A stretch of DNA of 64,000 nucleotides. Source: Echinococcus granulosus (lineage: Eukaryota > Platyhelminthes > Cestoda > Cyclophyllidea > Taeniidae). The stretch spans positions 93,978-157,977 of the forward strand of contig NW_020170390.1 of NCBI RefSeq assembly GCF_000524195.1, in the 5' to 3' direction. The translations under genes and the position numbers were made by a program. Shown piece after piece: positions 1 to 11,301 of this stretch (position 1 is its first letter; every line of letters begins with the position of its first letter). A model generated the notes under the pieces. That model searched no databases. It saw only the letters and a list, made by a program, of their open reading frames with translations, and was not told the origin of the DNA.

Positions 1-186
1 ACCCATTGCGGCAGCTGTCTGGAATTCTTCGACAATCCATCCATTTGTTCTGATCCATTGCCTATTTTTCTTGCCAATGGTAATACCTTTTAAAACTGGA
101 ACATGTGTGGCATAGGCTTTTGATTTGATACGATGTGCGTCACGATATGTAAAGACCAACTTTTGAAATTTGCTCTTCTGTCTCAG
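1..186 (+). other. Probable intron at left edge (EZH gene)
   Basis: No EZH-like coding sequence is recognisable here. The segment ends in a pyrimidine-rich tract and an AG acceptor at 185-186 directly before the first recognised EZH exon. A short open stretch at 1-80 does not resemble the residues that precede the CXC domain in EZH proteins, so I do not call it an exon. Confidence 0.5.
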
Positions 187-1691
187 GTCCCGTGAACGAG
201 GCTAGTGGCTTGCCTCCCGGTCACGTGGGTAAGGCAGAACTGGCAACTGGGTGCCTTTCCAATTACTTTCAGCCCTGTGACCATCCTGGCTCCAGGTGTA
301 ATGAATCCTGCAGCTGCAAAAAAGCCGGCAACTTTTGTGAAAAATTTTGTCAGTGCTCAGTCGATTGTTCCAATCGGTGAGTCCGGAGTGTATGAAGTGA
401 ATTTTTACTAAACTGGTCAAACTCGATAGCCGTGTGGGCGTTTGCTATCACTTGAGCTGGCACGTCACAAGTAAAATAGGTAAAGCAAGCAATTTCCTAC
501 TAGATCGCTCCAGCGTTTGTGCTGTGTCAGCCTCTCTTCGTCGGGGTCAGACGAAGTTTTATCACGATTCGTTACCTTAAGCAAACATGACTTTACCAGT
601 ACGCTTAGATCGCAGACTCCAGAAATGTGACTTACTTTATTGTAATGTTTGTACCCCAACATAGCTTTACGGGTTGCCGATGTCGCGGCCAATGCAACTC
701 ACGCGTGTGTCCTTGCGTGTTGGCCATTCGTGAATGCGACCCTGACATCTGTCATTCGTGTGGTGCAGGCACATCCAAGCCACCTTTGGTAGCGGCCCAG
801 GAGGCCGGTCTGAGTGTCGACGATAATGGCAATAGCAATTCGAGTCTGACCCACGCAACCACCTGTCGCAATGTTGCCATTCAAAGGGGTCTGCGCAAAC
901 ATCTCCTCATGGCGAGCTCTGATGTTGCTGGGTTCGCTCTTCTCTTACCTCATTTTTAGACATCTCTATTCTTCTATTTAATTCATAATTACTATTGCCC
1001 ATCGTTCTTTTACAATTCAGGTTTTGTTCCCTATAGGTGGGGTATTTTTATGAAGGATGGCGCGGAAAAAAATGAGTTTATCTATGAGTACTGCGGGGAG
1101 ATTATCAGTCAAGACGAGGCGGAGCGACGAGGCAAGATCTACGATCGCACCATGTGCAGTTTCCTGTTTAACCTTAATCGTCAATTTGCCGTTGATGCTA
1201 TGCGCAAGGGAAACAAAATTAGATTTGCTAATCACTCCATTAATCCTAATTGTTATGCTAAGGTTAGTTTTCTACTGCTCTCTTGTTTTTGTCTTAGTCG
1301 TGGTCGCAAATTTTTTTAATGTCATGTGATATAAGCGTGTTGAAGACCTTACTACAAATTGCTGGTTCATGAACCTAGAGTCTGTTTTTGTTTTATTCTT
1401 TAGTTTTTGATAACTTCTATTATCAGACACTCGACTTGATGGTTTGGTTGACTGTTCGTGTGTTAGGTCTTGATGGTGAACGGAGATCATCGCATCGGCA
1501 TCTTTGCAAAACGAGCCGTCCAGCCGGGTGAGGAGCTCTTCTTCGACTACCGATATGGTCCCACGCATCAACTGAAATACGTGGGCATCGAGCGGGACGA
1601 TGAAATGGCGGTAGCCACGCAAGCTGCAGCCGTCGCTCTCATCGATGGCGGCATCAGTTCAGGTTTTGCGCCCTATGCTACCAACAGCTAA
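187..1691 (+). CDS. EZH: EZH/E(z) histone H3K27 methyltransferase, C-terminal half (5' end missing)
   Basis: This is the catalytic subunit of Polycomb repressive complex 2, which methylates H3K27 in the nucleus. Four exons are visible: 187-376, 665-931, 1037-1262 and 1467-1691; all junctions are GT-AG and agree in phase. They encode the CXC cysteine-rich domain (for example [10 protein letters not shown] and [13 protein letters not shown]), the pre-SET bridge ([19 protein letters not shown]), and a full SET domain with the [23 protein letters not shown] and [11 protein letters not shown] motifs that bind AdoMet and substrate lysine. The Tyr of EYCGEI and the Ala residues of VDAMRKG and FANHS, hot spots in human EZH2, are retained. 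Oddities: about 25 extra Ser/Asn-rich residues lie between the CXC and SET domains; the zinc-ligand Cys just before IQRG is missing (CRNVAIQRG); the usual KYMCSF reads RTMCSF. A ~35-residue tail follows the SET domain. Identity is very secure; the N-terminal WD-binding and SANT regions lie outside the window. Confidence 0.96.
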
Positions 1692-2416
1692 CAGTGCTAT
1701 GCCTATTCAACGTGCATTTTCCTAAGGCAAATCCCCCTTTTAATGATGGCCCATGTCGGCTAACACCAAGTTCATTAGCAATCGGCTGGGTTGCCCCTTA
1801 CTCTAACACTTATTTCCGTAACTCCTGGGGTGGTTTCAAGACTCGCAACTGGCGACTAATCCCTCGACCCATTCAATGCTCCGACATAAGTAATATTATC
1901 ATCATCTATCTAAAACCTTGATCAATATCCACATCATAGTGAATCCACTGAGTAGGGGCTCTGTCAGTCATTGCAGTACTTTGCGTGATTTCCAATCATG
2001 CGCTTTCTCCTTTAGATCATCGAAGAACTTACGGAGGCTGCTTTTCGCGTATCCGCTTTTTGTGTACGCTAAATAAAGGTCTGGCCGCACTAGGGGACCT
2101 TCTGTCTTAGCAATATGTTGAGTCTATCCTAAGGTAAGGTTACTATTGGTAATGCACACGCAACTGTCAAATTAGCCCCGTTAAGAGCTGCAAATCGTAA
2201 TTAGGCTCAGCCCGATAAAAGTCAACGCTGAAACAGCCAGTGTTTGATAGGTCCTATTGAGACAATCAAGCGGTACAGAGCAAGGGTAAGGGTTGTGAGC
2301 ATCGCAATAGATCCAATAGCAGTAACTGGCCTGGTGGCACTGTTGGGACGTGTTACGGGTACCAAACTGGGAATAGCTGGTGCACAGTGATACGAACGTG
2401 AATATACCTGAGTGAC
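1692..2416. other. Intergenic spacer between convergent EZH and ASF1
   Basis: No coding exon is seen. This holds the 3' UTRs of the two tail-to-tail genes. An open stretch right after the EZH stop codon has no recognisable similarity and is probably UTR. Confidence 0.5.
2072..2077 (+). terminator. Candidate poly(A) signal AATAAA for EZH
   Basis: A canonical hexamer lies about 380 nt after the EZH stop and before the convergent ASF1 3' end. It is assigned by position only. Confidence 0.4.
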
Positions 2417-3344
2417 TCAGAGCTGTTTGAGGGGGGGATTCGTGGTGCGGGGTGCCAATTCAGGGTTCGCGGGGATGCTCTTCAATGGAGTCCGATCGGT
2501 GTCCGTTGGTTCACTTCCGGTGTTGTTTTCGTCGACAGCTTCGTCCAGATCCTCAACCTCCACTTCACATTCATCCTCCTCATCTTCGTCTTCATCCTCC
2601 GTTTCATCATCTTCCTCACCTAAATCTTCCTCGCCGACATCCTCCACATCTGCCTCAACGTCCTCCTCCTCCTCTTCGCCCTCTTGTTCATCTTTCTCCT
2701 CACTCTTAGAATCCATCACTTCTAGCATATCTACATCTTCTTCCTTTTGCTCTGGCTCAGGACAACCATCAAGTAAGCCATCGCCCCAATCAATAGGGAA
2801 TCGAGTAACACGGGGGTCCGAGGCAATAATAGACCTTTTCAGCTAAAAAGTGAGGGGCCGTGAACTAGAGGTTACCTCATCCAGTAGAGGCTCCGCGGGA
2901 GGTTCATTTCGAAGTTCCTCCGATTTGTACTCATTATTTACGTAGTATCCTATACGGATAAACTCCTGTTCATGATATAGAGCCTGTATTAGCACAACAG
3001 TGACCCCAACAAGGTCTTCGGGGAGAATTTTCTTTGGGTCAGGAGCGTCGACCTAAGCATACTGGATTTGTGTGCGCATATTACCTCGAAAACAAATTGA
3101 TGTCTACCAACAGGGACAGGGCCAACCAGTATTGAATCCAAGGTTTGATCCAAAGAGGAGTTGTAGGCACTACCAACATATACAACTTTCCACTCCAAGT
3201 CTACACAATACATATTCAAGGCTGTTTTGAGTTACCATCTTCTAGAGGCTCATGACACTCAAACGTTATTCTAAACTTAAAATTGTCAAAAAATGTGGCT
3301 GGGTTATCCAGAACTTCGACGTCGCAGACGTTCACCTTCGCCAT
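2417..3344 (-). CDS. ASF1: ASF1 histone H3-H4 chaperone
   Basis: Anti-silencing function 1 hands H3-H4 dimers to CAF-1 and HIRA during nucleosome assembly. Exons on the minus strand: 3344-3236 (start [15 protein letters not shown]), 3200-3085, 3052-2876 and 2842-2417. The three introns are only 35, 32 and 33 nt, all GT-AG and phase-consistent. The immunoglobulin-like core is complete: [56 protein letters not shown] and [13 protein letters not shown]. The Val of VGVTVVL and the Arg of FIRIGYY, which contact histone H3 in known ASF1 structures, are present. After the core comes a very acidic tail of roughly 100 residues with long Glu/Asp runs, comparable to the acidic tail of yeast Asf1 and longer than in the human paralogues. 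The gene is convergent with EZH. Confidence 0.97.
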
Positions 3345-3812
3345 TGTGCAGCACAATATGCACTGCGAAGCACACAAAATCTCAGCAAAAGAAATTCAAA
3401 GTTGCTCTTGTAGTTGATTGGTAAGTCTTCTACCAACCAATTGTAGGCAATACACAATAGCAAAATATTTTTGTAATAAGGATATGACTTCCATGTGGGC
3501 AAGCAATTTTGATCCAACCTAGGCCGGTTAAGTTAAAGCAAAAATATATGCTTAAAGTATCTTGAATTCACATTACAAAAAATGTGATCATTATTTTTGT
3601 CCTTAGCACATTTGCCCTTAGTCCAAAAATAATTAATGTTTTTACCTTTGGCTACTCAATGGCGAAAAAAAAGGTTTAAGACTTAAGGGCTTATTATTGT
3701 TTCGTGCTTAACTGGCCTTAATAGAGTAGGCACAGCAGTTCCCGAGGTTATTAACTGCAATTTGTTAAGGTCAGCCTTCCAACCCTGTTGTGGGTTGAAG
3801 ATGCATGGTAAT
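3345..3812. other. 5' flank of ASF1
   Basis: No gene is seen. It should hold the ASF1 promoter on the minus strand; no clear core element was recognised. Confidence 0.4.
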
Positions 3813-4267
3813 GTAATACGATAATGGTTAATCCCTCGGTACTGGTGGGGCGACACTTTTGTGCTTTGAACTAGCCCCCTTGTACCTCGCTGGGTAGGCT
3901 GGCCTTTTGAGCCATGCCAATAGCCCAGACACCTTCTCTGCGCTGAATCTGTATTCTGCCCGAGTACTTTGTCTTCTTTTGCCTTCAGGGAGCCTCGATA
4001 CGCTACGGAAATTTGATCTATTATTTAGCTATGTATCGGGCTACATAGGCATCATAACCTTCGAAGATTGTGTAGCATCCCGGGACTCCCTGAAGACGAA
4101 AGAAGACACAATACTCGGGCAGAATATATATATTTAGCACGAAGAAGGTGTCTGGGCTATTGGCATGGCCCAAAAGGCCAGCCCACCCAGCAAGGTACAA
4201 GGGGGCTAATTCGAAGTACAAAAGTGGCGCCTCACTAGAACCGAGGGATAAACCACCATCGTATTAC
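3813..4267. repeat. Large imperfect inverted repeat (fold-back / MITE-like element)
   Basis: Two arms of about 190 bp, roughly 3813-4005 and 4075-4267, are inverted copies of each other with some mismatches and small indels. Landmarks: the left arm begins GTAATACGAT and the right arm ends ATCGTATTAC; CCCTCGGT at about 3833 is matched by ACCGAGGG at about 4240; GCCATGCCAATAGCCCAGAC at about 3911 is matched by its complement at about 4148. About 70 bp separate the arms. Similar short open frames on the two strands (each containing HANSPDTF) are mirror products of the arms and are not genes. It has no transposase and could be a non-autonomous DNA transposon or fold-back element. No clear target-site duplication was identified. 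Confidence 0.85.
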
Positions 4268-5261
4268 AATTGTGCCTGCACTCCATAACCGCCAATTTGG
4301 TCATGTTAATAGTCTCAAAACTCTTCTGTATGTGTGGGTTTCGTTACCTGGCGTGACGACTTGTCTCGTTACTCATTTATGCTCTAAAATGAGCAGTCTC
4401 ATCTTAGGTGAATTATAGTTTGGACCGATGTGTTGCTACTATTTAAGTGTAAAATTTGAACTACTAGAGTGACATTGCACACCACTCTAAGACGTGCGGA
4501 TTGCCGAGGGGTGCCTGCTTTAGAATGTTAACGACAAAATTTACTAGGATTCGAATCTGATGCGTCGTTTGTTGGGAGGATTCTATTGTATTTTCCTACT
4601 CTAGGAACAGTGAAATCGAATATTTGTAAGACATTTAATATCATACATGCATTCAATTCGCGCATCGAAGTACTTTAGAACAATGGGCAATTTAACAGAG
4701 TTGCATAGGTGTTATAGATTTAAAATGCGACAGCTTTGGCGTTTAGCTTTTCAAACTCGGCCTGCAGTACCTTGAAAGGGGTGGATTGATTAGATTTGGG
4801 CATTCGTTATTAGTCACGTCATGAATAGGTTACAGTGATAGGCGTTTTACTCGTTCCTAGTACACATAATCAGGGGTAAACAACAGCTGTTTTCTTGACG
4901 CTTTTTGCCTAACCGATGCAATTCGACAAGCAGTAAATCCACTAAACTCTTTTTCCATTAGATCTAGCATGGAACTTATGTTACGCCAGGTTATTTAGGC
5001 AAAAACTTCAAATTTTTGGCTTTTCAAATTTAAAACAAAGATTCGCTTATTGTTCGCATAATATATCCCATTTTTACAAAAGACTTGACCACCACACATT
5101 TCCACTCGGGTTTAAAGTCATTCTGCCCCTATTGGTTCTTATTTCGTGTAGGAGCCTGATTGGTTTCTTACAACTCCATTCATTCGTTAGCGTTTTCTCA
5201 AGCACTGTTGGCTACGTGTCTCAACTTTGAGAATTCTCGTGTTCAGAAAGTGTACCTGTAT
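4268..5261. other. Intergenic spacer upstream of the AGPAT5-like gene
   Basis: No coding exon, RNA gene or strong repeat was recognised. An open frame extends upstream of the chosen AGPAT start but lacks an ATG and hydrophobic character, so it is treated as 5' UTR. Confidence 0.4.
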
Positions 5262-8200
5262 ATGCTGGAGGCCATGATCCTTTTGCCCTTATTAGCGATT
5301 ATAATATTGGTGCCCATGACACCTACTGTCATGGTCCTGTGGATATTATTGCGATTGATTGGCTTTTTCCTTCCGCTTACTGCTTATCACACCTTTGATG
5401 ATAAGCTCTTCTCATGGTACCAGCGATGTGTTTTACTTTTTTTCGAAGCTTTTGTGACGCGGAAAGTAACTACGTCCTCTTGATTCTTACAGTGGTTTAG
5501 ATCTACTTCTATGGAGATCATGATTTTACCAAACGCAAGGAAAACGTACTTTTTATGTGTAATCATCAATCGACAGGTATGTGGAATTTTTTTCCAATTT
5601 GCCTCCAGTTGATTGGATTATTTGTAATATGGTAATCGCCAGGCAGGGTGGGATTGGTCGTCTCCGGTACATTCTATTGAACATATTCAAATACATTCCA
5701 CTCTTTGGATATTACGTCTACCAGGTCTGATTCCCATACTTTTTTCTCTTCCTCATCCCATGCGTAAATAATTCGGTCTTTCACTAAGCAGTTAATTAAG
5801 ACGCTTAGAAATACCATACCTTACTTCTAATGTATTCAGTCATGTCTCATTTCTCACAGTTTAGTGGCTTTTTTGTTGCGTATCCTAACAATCGATAGAC
5901 GTTTTACTTCATTCTCCCCTACAGCACTGCTTCATTTTCGTAAACCGCGATAATTTTGAGGCACACAAGGCTGTTGCAACAATGGATTATGTGACAAAGA
6001 ACGGTCTCTCAGTGAGTTACTTGAGTTTTTAAGCTAGTCTCTCCAACCACTATATATGACTTTTACTTTGTCATTATTTTTCTTTTTTAAAACACGTCAG
6101 TGGCTAGAGGTTGATTATGTAACTGTCTTGTTCATCGTTTTGTTGGGATTTTGGTTTTCTTGATTCCCAATATCTGGGTTACTAAGATACGCTATCATAT
6201 TTTAATGCGCATTTTGCATTTGTTTTGTAACTTAACGAGTTTTTAAAGACATGTTTAATGTAATGGACGTCAGGAGGTGTTCTTATCTATTTACTCCCGC
6301 TTGTTTGCGCCATAATTCGTTGATTGCTTTATTTTCCACCTTTCACTAGACATTGGGGTGCTTTCTGGATACATGTAACACACCTTTTATCAGTTCTGGT
6401 TCTAAAGCGACCATATTATGTCTTAGTTGTCCTCCCAGTTTCTTTATTGATGCTTTTTTTGATTGTGTTGCTAGAACAGCTTACTTAGGTCGCGTCCTTA
6501 AGTTATTAGAATGCTCTTACCTTCTAAGTTGTACGATTTGGCTAGATTTACTTACATCTGGGCCGTGTAATTTGTCGTGTGGATTATTTCTTTTAGGTTG
6601 TGCACTTTTTCCCTTCAGAATACTCTTCTTGAGTTAGTTGTGTGCTTAATTTGGTCACGCTACCTTCGCTTCGCGCTTTTGCGATAGCTTATTAGATTTA
6701 CAAAAGCACTACCGAAAATTTTATCGGTATTTTCTTGTATTTATAAGCTGGTCACATCGGTTAATTCATCTCACCTCCCTTCAAATAATTTTTTAGGCTT
6801 CAGTTTCCTTAGCAACAGCAGCACATTTTTTTACAGTTGGACGATCTCTTGACGATATTGTGTGACCTAGAGCTTGCGCTCAATAGCCTTTTAAAAGATC
6901 CGTTTGAGACTTCAACTTCTTTCAGCGCTCGTTATCCTCTTGTTTGCGTAGTGTTGGATTGTTGCCTTTCCGGAAGTTGATCGTTTCAACCCGAAGAAAC
7001 CGAAGGTCATAGAAGAGAGTCGCGCCTTCGCTAAATCGAAAAGTAAGTAATCCCTTCTAAATCCTTACCAATCCCATAAGTCGTTTGGCATGCTACCTTA
7101 GCTCTGATTATCTCGTATTTGCCATTTATTAACGGATTACTATGCGTTGCTACTTACTCTTGGTGAGCCTGGCGTTCCATTACTACCCATCAAGTTGACA
7201 TTGTGCCTCTCCGTTCGTGCCGTTGTATCAAACCAATGGATACTTGGAACAATTTTGGTGATTAAATTGTGCTTAGCGGGTCGTATGTGAAATACGGATT
7301 GTCTGCCATTTTCGTAAATTTGGGACTTCCGTGAACACTGCCGTCTTCATTTTACTTGCCGTTTGATTATATTCACTTCTAACCTGATTTGCAGTCAAAG
7401 TATGCCTACTCACCGGCTGTTTATGTACTTTTAATTTCATGGTTGGGAAAATTGCTTTAGTCAAATTGATTTGTCACCATTCCTAAAGTGGTTGCTACTT
7501 CGATTCCTTACAGGGACGCTATTGGATGGTCATAATGTGACGCCGGATTCACCACTGATATGGGTTAGGGGTGTACTTTAACAGGTCTTGTTACATTTCT
7601 GCAAAGCTCTAGTCACCCTATCGTTGACGTCTTTGGCAGGTGATTTCAATGGCTTGGTGGAGCACATCTATTAACAGAATTTCCGGTCGCTCTGAACTTG
7701 GGACTTCTTCCCCAAATCATATTCAATTGTTGAATGCAAAGTTTCAAAATCAATGACCGTACAGCTCTAAAGTTTCTTCTAGACTCCTCTCATACTTCAA
7801 CGTGGACTGTTTATCTTAAATCTGCAAACCAGTTCGCGCCTATGTATCGGTTTAGTTCAATCTCCTGCACTAGTGGACGTCAGACATTTGAATTTATGCT
7901 GATAAACTAGTATTTAATCTCCTGTTCCTCTCGAGACTACTTTATTTACATAGGCGAAAAAGATTTACCTATTAACAATCATATCCGGTCGTTCTAATTC
8001 GTACCTATCATATGAAATTGGTAAAAAGAACCGTTGTCCTATAATATTTGGAACCTCTCAAGATGATTTTCGGTTGGAACGTTTGGTTAATCGCCTTTTA
8101 TGTTGGTTGGTTAGTAGAAGAGCTTGGGGTCAAATCGTTTATAATGTGCAAAATTCTTCGATTATAGTGTGGGCACTGCATCCGTCAACGCTTCAATGCT

Positions 8201-10542
8201 TGGCGGGTTGACCCCCTTACCAGCGTAAAGCGTTGTGCAATACGCATGTCTTAGTTTGACAACTTCGCTTTTGGTCAGAATGGCCATGTTATTAGTGGCG
8301 TGAAACTTTTATTTTCGCATGCTGTGATTCGACTTTCAAATCCACATCTGGGCACTTTTCTTACTGTCTTATATTGGATGTATCGACTTCAGCCTCAGTT
8401 CAGGACATAATACGCCATCAGGAGCAGTTATTCTTTTACAAACTGAGTGGTACATCGGTAACCGTTTAACTATAGACGCCATCTTTAGGTCGTTTACTGT
8501 TGATGTCGATGCCCTAAACCAGGTTATACAAGCTAGTAAACAGCACCAAGATTGTTTCTGTTTGTTAAATGTGAAGTCCGTGCATCTTGTTTATACCTGA
8601 ATGCGGACTTGGTTCTTTATGTAAACATTGACCTGTAGTTCTTAAAACTAACACGATTGCATGATTTACTGATTTCCATATCCCCCTCATGTTTTCGATA
8701 AATTTCTCATGTTGCTCTTTAGTTCGGGTCAATTTAAAAGAGCATTTAACTCCGGGTTTTTTTAAGTTCTGATAGCAATTACTATCCTAGTTCTGTAGAA
8801 CTGCAAGCCTTATCACCCAGGGCTTTTTTGAACTAATCAAAACCCTAACTACACCAATTTCACAGTTTAATAAGTTAGTGCTACAGTTCTTGGGCTTTTT
8901 TATAAAGTAGTCCTGTAATGAAAACTTGACGAGTCTGTTTTCGGCTGTGGTCCCATTGCCTTACTATAGAGGCAGATTATTATTTCACCCCAATCTTTAG
9001 CTTTATCAAGGTTCTACTTGATCGGTATTCGCTGTAGAAGTGGCTGGGGATCCTGTGGGTTATGGGATGAATAGTGCTAATAAATGGATGTGGCTGAATT
9101 AGAAGTGTTGATACTCCCTTTTGCCATGCACATCACATTGTGCAATGTGATCCCTCACCACCACTCACTTAATACGCATTGCGATTGAATGACCCCTGAC
9201 TGCCTTAGTCACTAAAGAAATCAGTTATTTAACCTGGCGTAAAGTTGAATGGTAAGTCCATCCCACCATTACATTTACTGGGTTGGAAAGCGTGTAGCAT
9301 TGGGATTTCGGTGCAGTAAAATTGAAGTTTACTTCAGGACTTCGTCTTGCTTTTATTAGTGGTATCGATAGTTATCCTAATCAGGGTGTTTCTTATTCGT
9401 TTCTTGTAGACCTCCTTCCTCTCCAGTACCACCTTACTCCGCGTGTCCGTGGCATGGAGCTGCTTTTGAAAAACATGAGTTCACATCTTCACGCCGTGTA
9501 CGATGTGACAGTAATCTTTGCCGACGAAAATGGCAGTTGCTTGGATAAGGGCAAGCCCATACCCGGTCTATTCTGTAAGTTCCACGTCGACAGTACTTTT
9601 GCGGAAAAGGAGAGCTGGCTTAGGGAAAAATGATAACAGTTGCGTCACACCCTTGCTTTTGGTATATATTTGCCATTCCTCTCCCTCCCTCATGTAGTAA
9701 TCATAATTTAAGATAAATGAATCCTATGGCTAGTGTGTTTATGCGTAGTCGCCCTTTGGATTGCTTCATTCTATGCACTAATGCAGTTTCCCCCTTTCAA
9801 TTTCGTTCACATAAATTTGTTCTCAGAGAGCGCGTACAATCTACTCTTGCGCAGAGGAAAGCAATCTAATTCCACTTAATAAGTCCTGTAATTGTGTTTA
9901 TTTTGTTTATATTATCAATCAAAAGCCTATTTGATGAGACCTCGCACGCTACATATTCATCTCCAACGTTGCCCTATCGCCGACGTTCCTCAGGACCACG
10001 ATGCTCTCCGTGCCTGGCTCTACTCTCGTTTCGCTCTCAAAGATAAGTAAGACCTTCTCTTTGCATGCATTGGTTGGACTGTTATGTGTAGTGAGGGCCA
10101 ATTTGATTTTGCGAATCGGTTTTATTTCGGATCTTGAATTGCTTCAAGAATGTGATATGGTTAATGGGGGTGCTGCTCTTTCGCACATCGCTTTAGTATT
10201 CAATTTCAGGTATATCTGTGCTTAACTCCTATAAAAATTGTTCGTATATACTCCCTTAGATTGTTTGCTGACCTCGAAGAAATAAAGAAAAACAAGGCAA
10301 GACAGCCGAACGTGGATGAAGTGAAGGCTGCTTTCCTAAGAAACCTTTCCGTGAGTAAGGTACCGAATGGCTTTGACGAGCTCCCTCGTTTGCGACGTCG
10401 TTGGCTCTTTACCGCCTTCATCTGCTTAGCCTCAGTCACTGCCTTACTGCTCTTTGTCCATCCCTGGCTACGATATGCCTATTTCGGCAGCGTGATTGGC
10501 ACCACCCTATTCGGGGTTCCCTATGTCTGGCTAACCGTCTAG
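5262..10542 (+). CDS. AGPAT5: AGPAT5-like 1-acyl-glycerol-3-phosphate / lysophospholipid acyltransferase
   Basis: A PlsC-family acyltransferase that would transfer a fatty acyl group from acyl-CoA to a lysophospholipid in the ER or mitochondrial membrane. Eight exons: 5262-5465, 5501-5576, 5609-5724, 5925-6011, 6952-7042, 9410-9574, 9926-10046, 10260-10542; phases close to a 380-residue protein (human AGPAT5 is 364). The ATG at 5262 aligns with the human N-terminus. Seen: an N-terminal membrane segment, the catalytic motif NHQSTVDW (His90, Asp95), the FIFVNR block, a conserved LTPR motif, YDVTVIFADENG, LHIHLQR and a C-terminal membrane pair. Motif III, normally FPEGTR, reads FPEVDR (residues 167-172), so activity or substrate choice may differ. 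Introns 1 and 2 are 35 and 32 nt; the 7043-9409 intron is 2.4 kb. Family assignment is secure; substrate is inferred. Confidence 0.93.
9132..9151. repeat. Perfect 9-bp-arm palindrome in AGPAT5-like intron
   Basis: ATCACATTG and CAATGTGAT flank a 2-nt centre, inside the long 7043-9409 intron. A similar half site (TGTGCAATGTGATG) occurs near 28210. Function unknown; it may be chance. Confidence 0.5.
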
Positions 10543-11301
10543 CGAGACGTCATCTCCCTTACGAAATGCAATTGCCTTATATGACTGCGTTGATTAAAAC
10601 GTTTCTTCCAGGAACATTGTTAACGAGACTTGCAATGGTACATCTGTCTAACCGCATGCAAAGAACTTGTGGTTTTCATCCTTTTTATTCTGACAGATTG
10701 AATCTACGTGTTGGTGTCTAATTAGCTTTTGCTCATCGTGCTCACTCTTACGTTGGGTTGGTGGGTGTGCTTACATTCATCATGCATTTGACCAGGGCAA
10801 GGTCTGCGGTGGGGCGAGATTTGTGGTAGTGTTTGTGGCTTGAGGTGGTCCGACGGCTGAGGAGTTGGAGACGTAGTCACTACATTGAGTATACAATTTT
10901 TTTGCAACCCATTTGATCAGTTGAGTTGTTTGCTTCGAAAAGTCAATGAAAGAAGGCATCCCTAGCAGGGGTGGGTTGTCGTATTACCTCCAGTAAAAGG
11001 TCGATGGATAAGATCACTCATTAATGGGACTATTTAGCATAGCGTGGCTAGTTGTGATTGATTGGACTTCAGAATACATAGGCATACGTTGAAAGGTGGA
11101 ACAGTATTGTTTACAAGTCTGTTCATTAAAAGGACCCTTGAAATTTTTCAAGACCTTTTTCTGCTAGATTTGATCGCAGAAAAATTTTAACTATTAAGTC
11201 ATAGTGTAAGCTCAAAATGTTACTAGGCCAAGTAAACTTTGTTTAAGTTGGCTCGACTTCGTGCGTCACTATGAGTTTTTGGATGAGGAGCTGTTTGCGG
11301 G
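10543..11301. other. Intergenic spacer AGPAT5-like to NASP
   Basis: 3' UTR of the acyltransferase followed by the NASP upstream region. No further exon or RNA gene was recognised. Confidence 0.4.

Noticed and set aside
2412..2846. Plus-strand open frame of mostly serine
   Set aside because: It is the complement of the Glu/Asp-rich tail of ASF1.
3907..4221. Two open frames with similar residues on opposite strands
   Set aside because: They are mirror images caused by the inverted-repeat arms, not genes.
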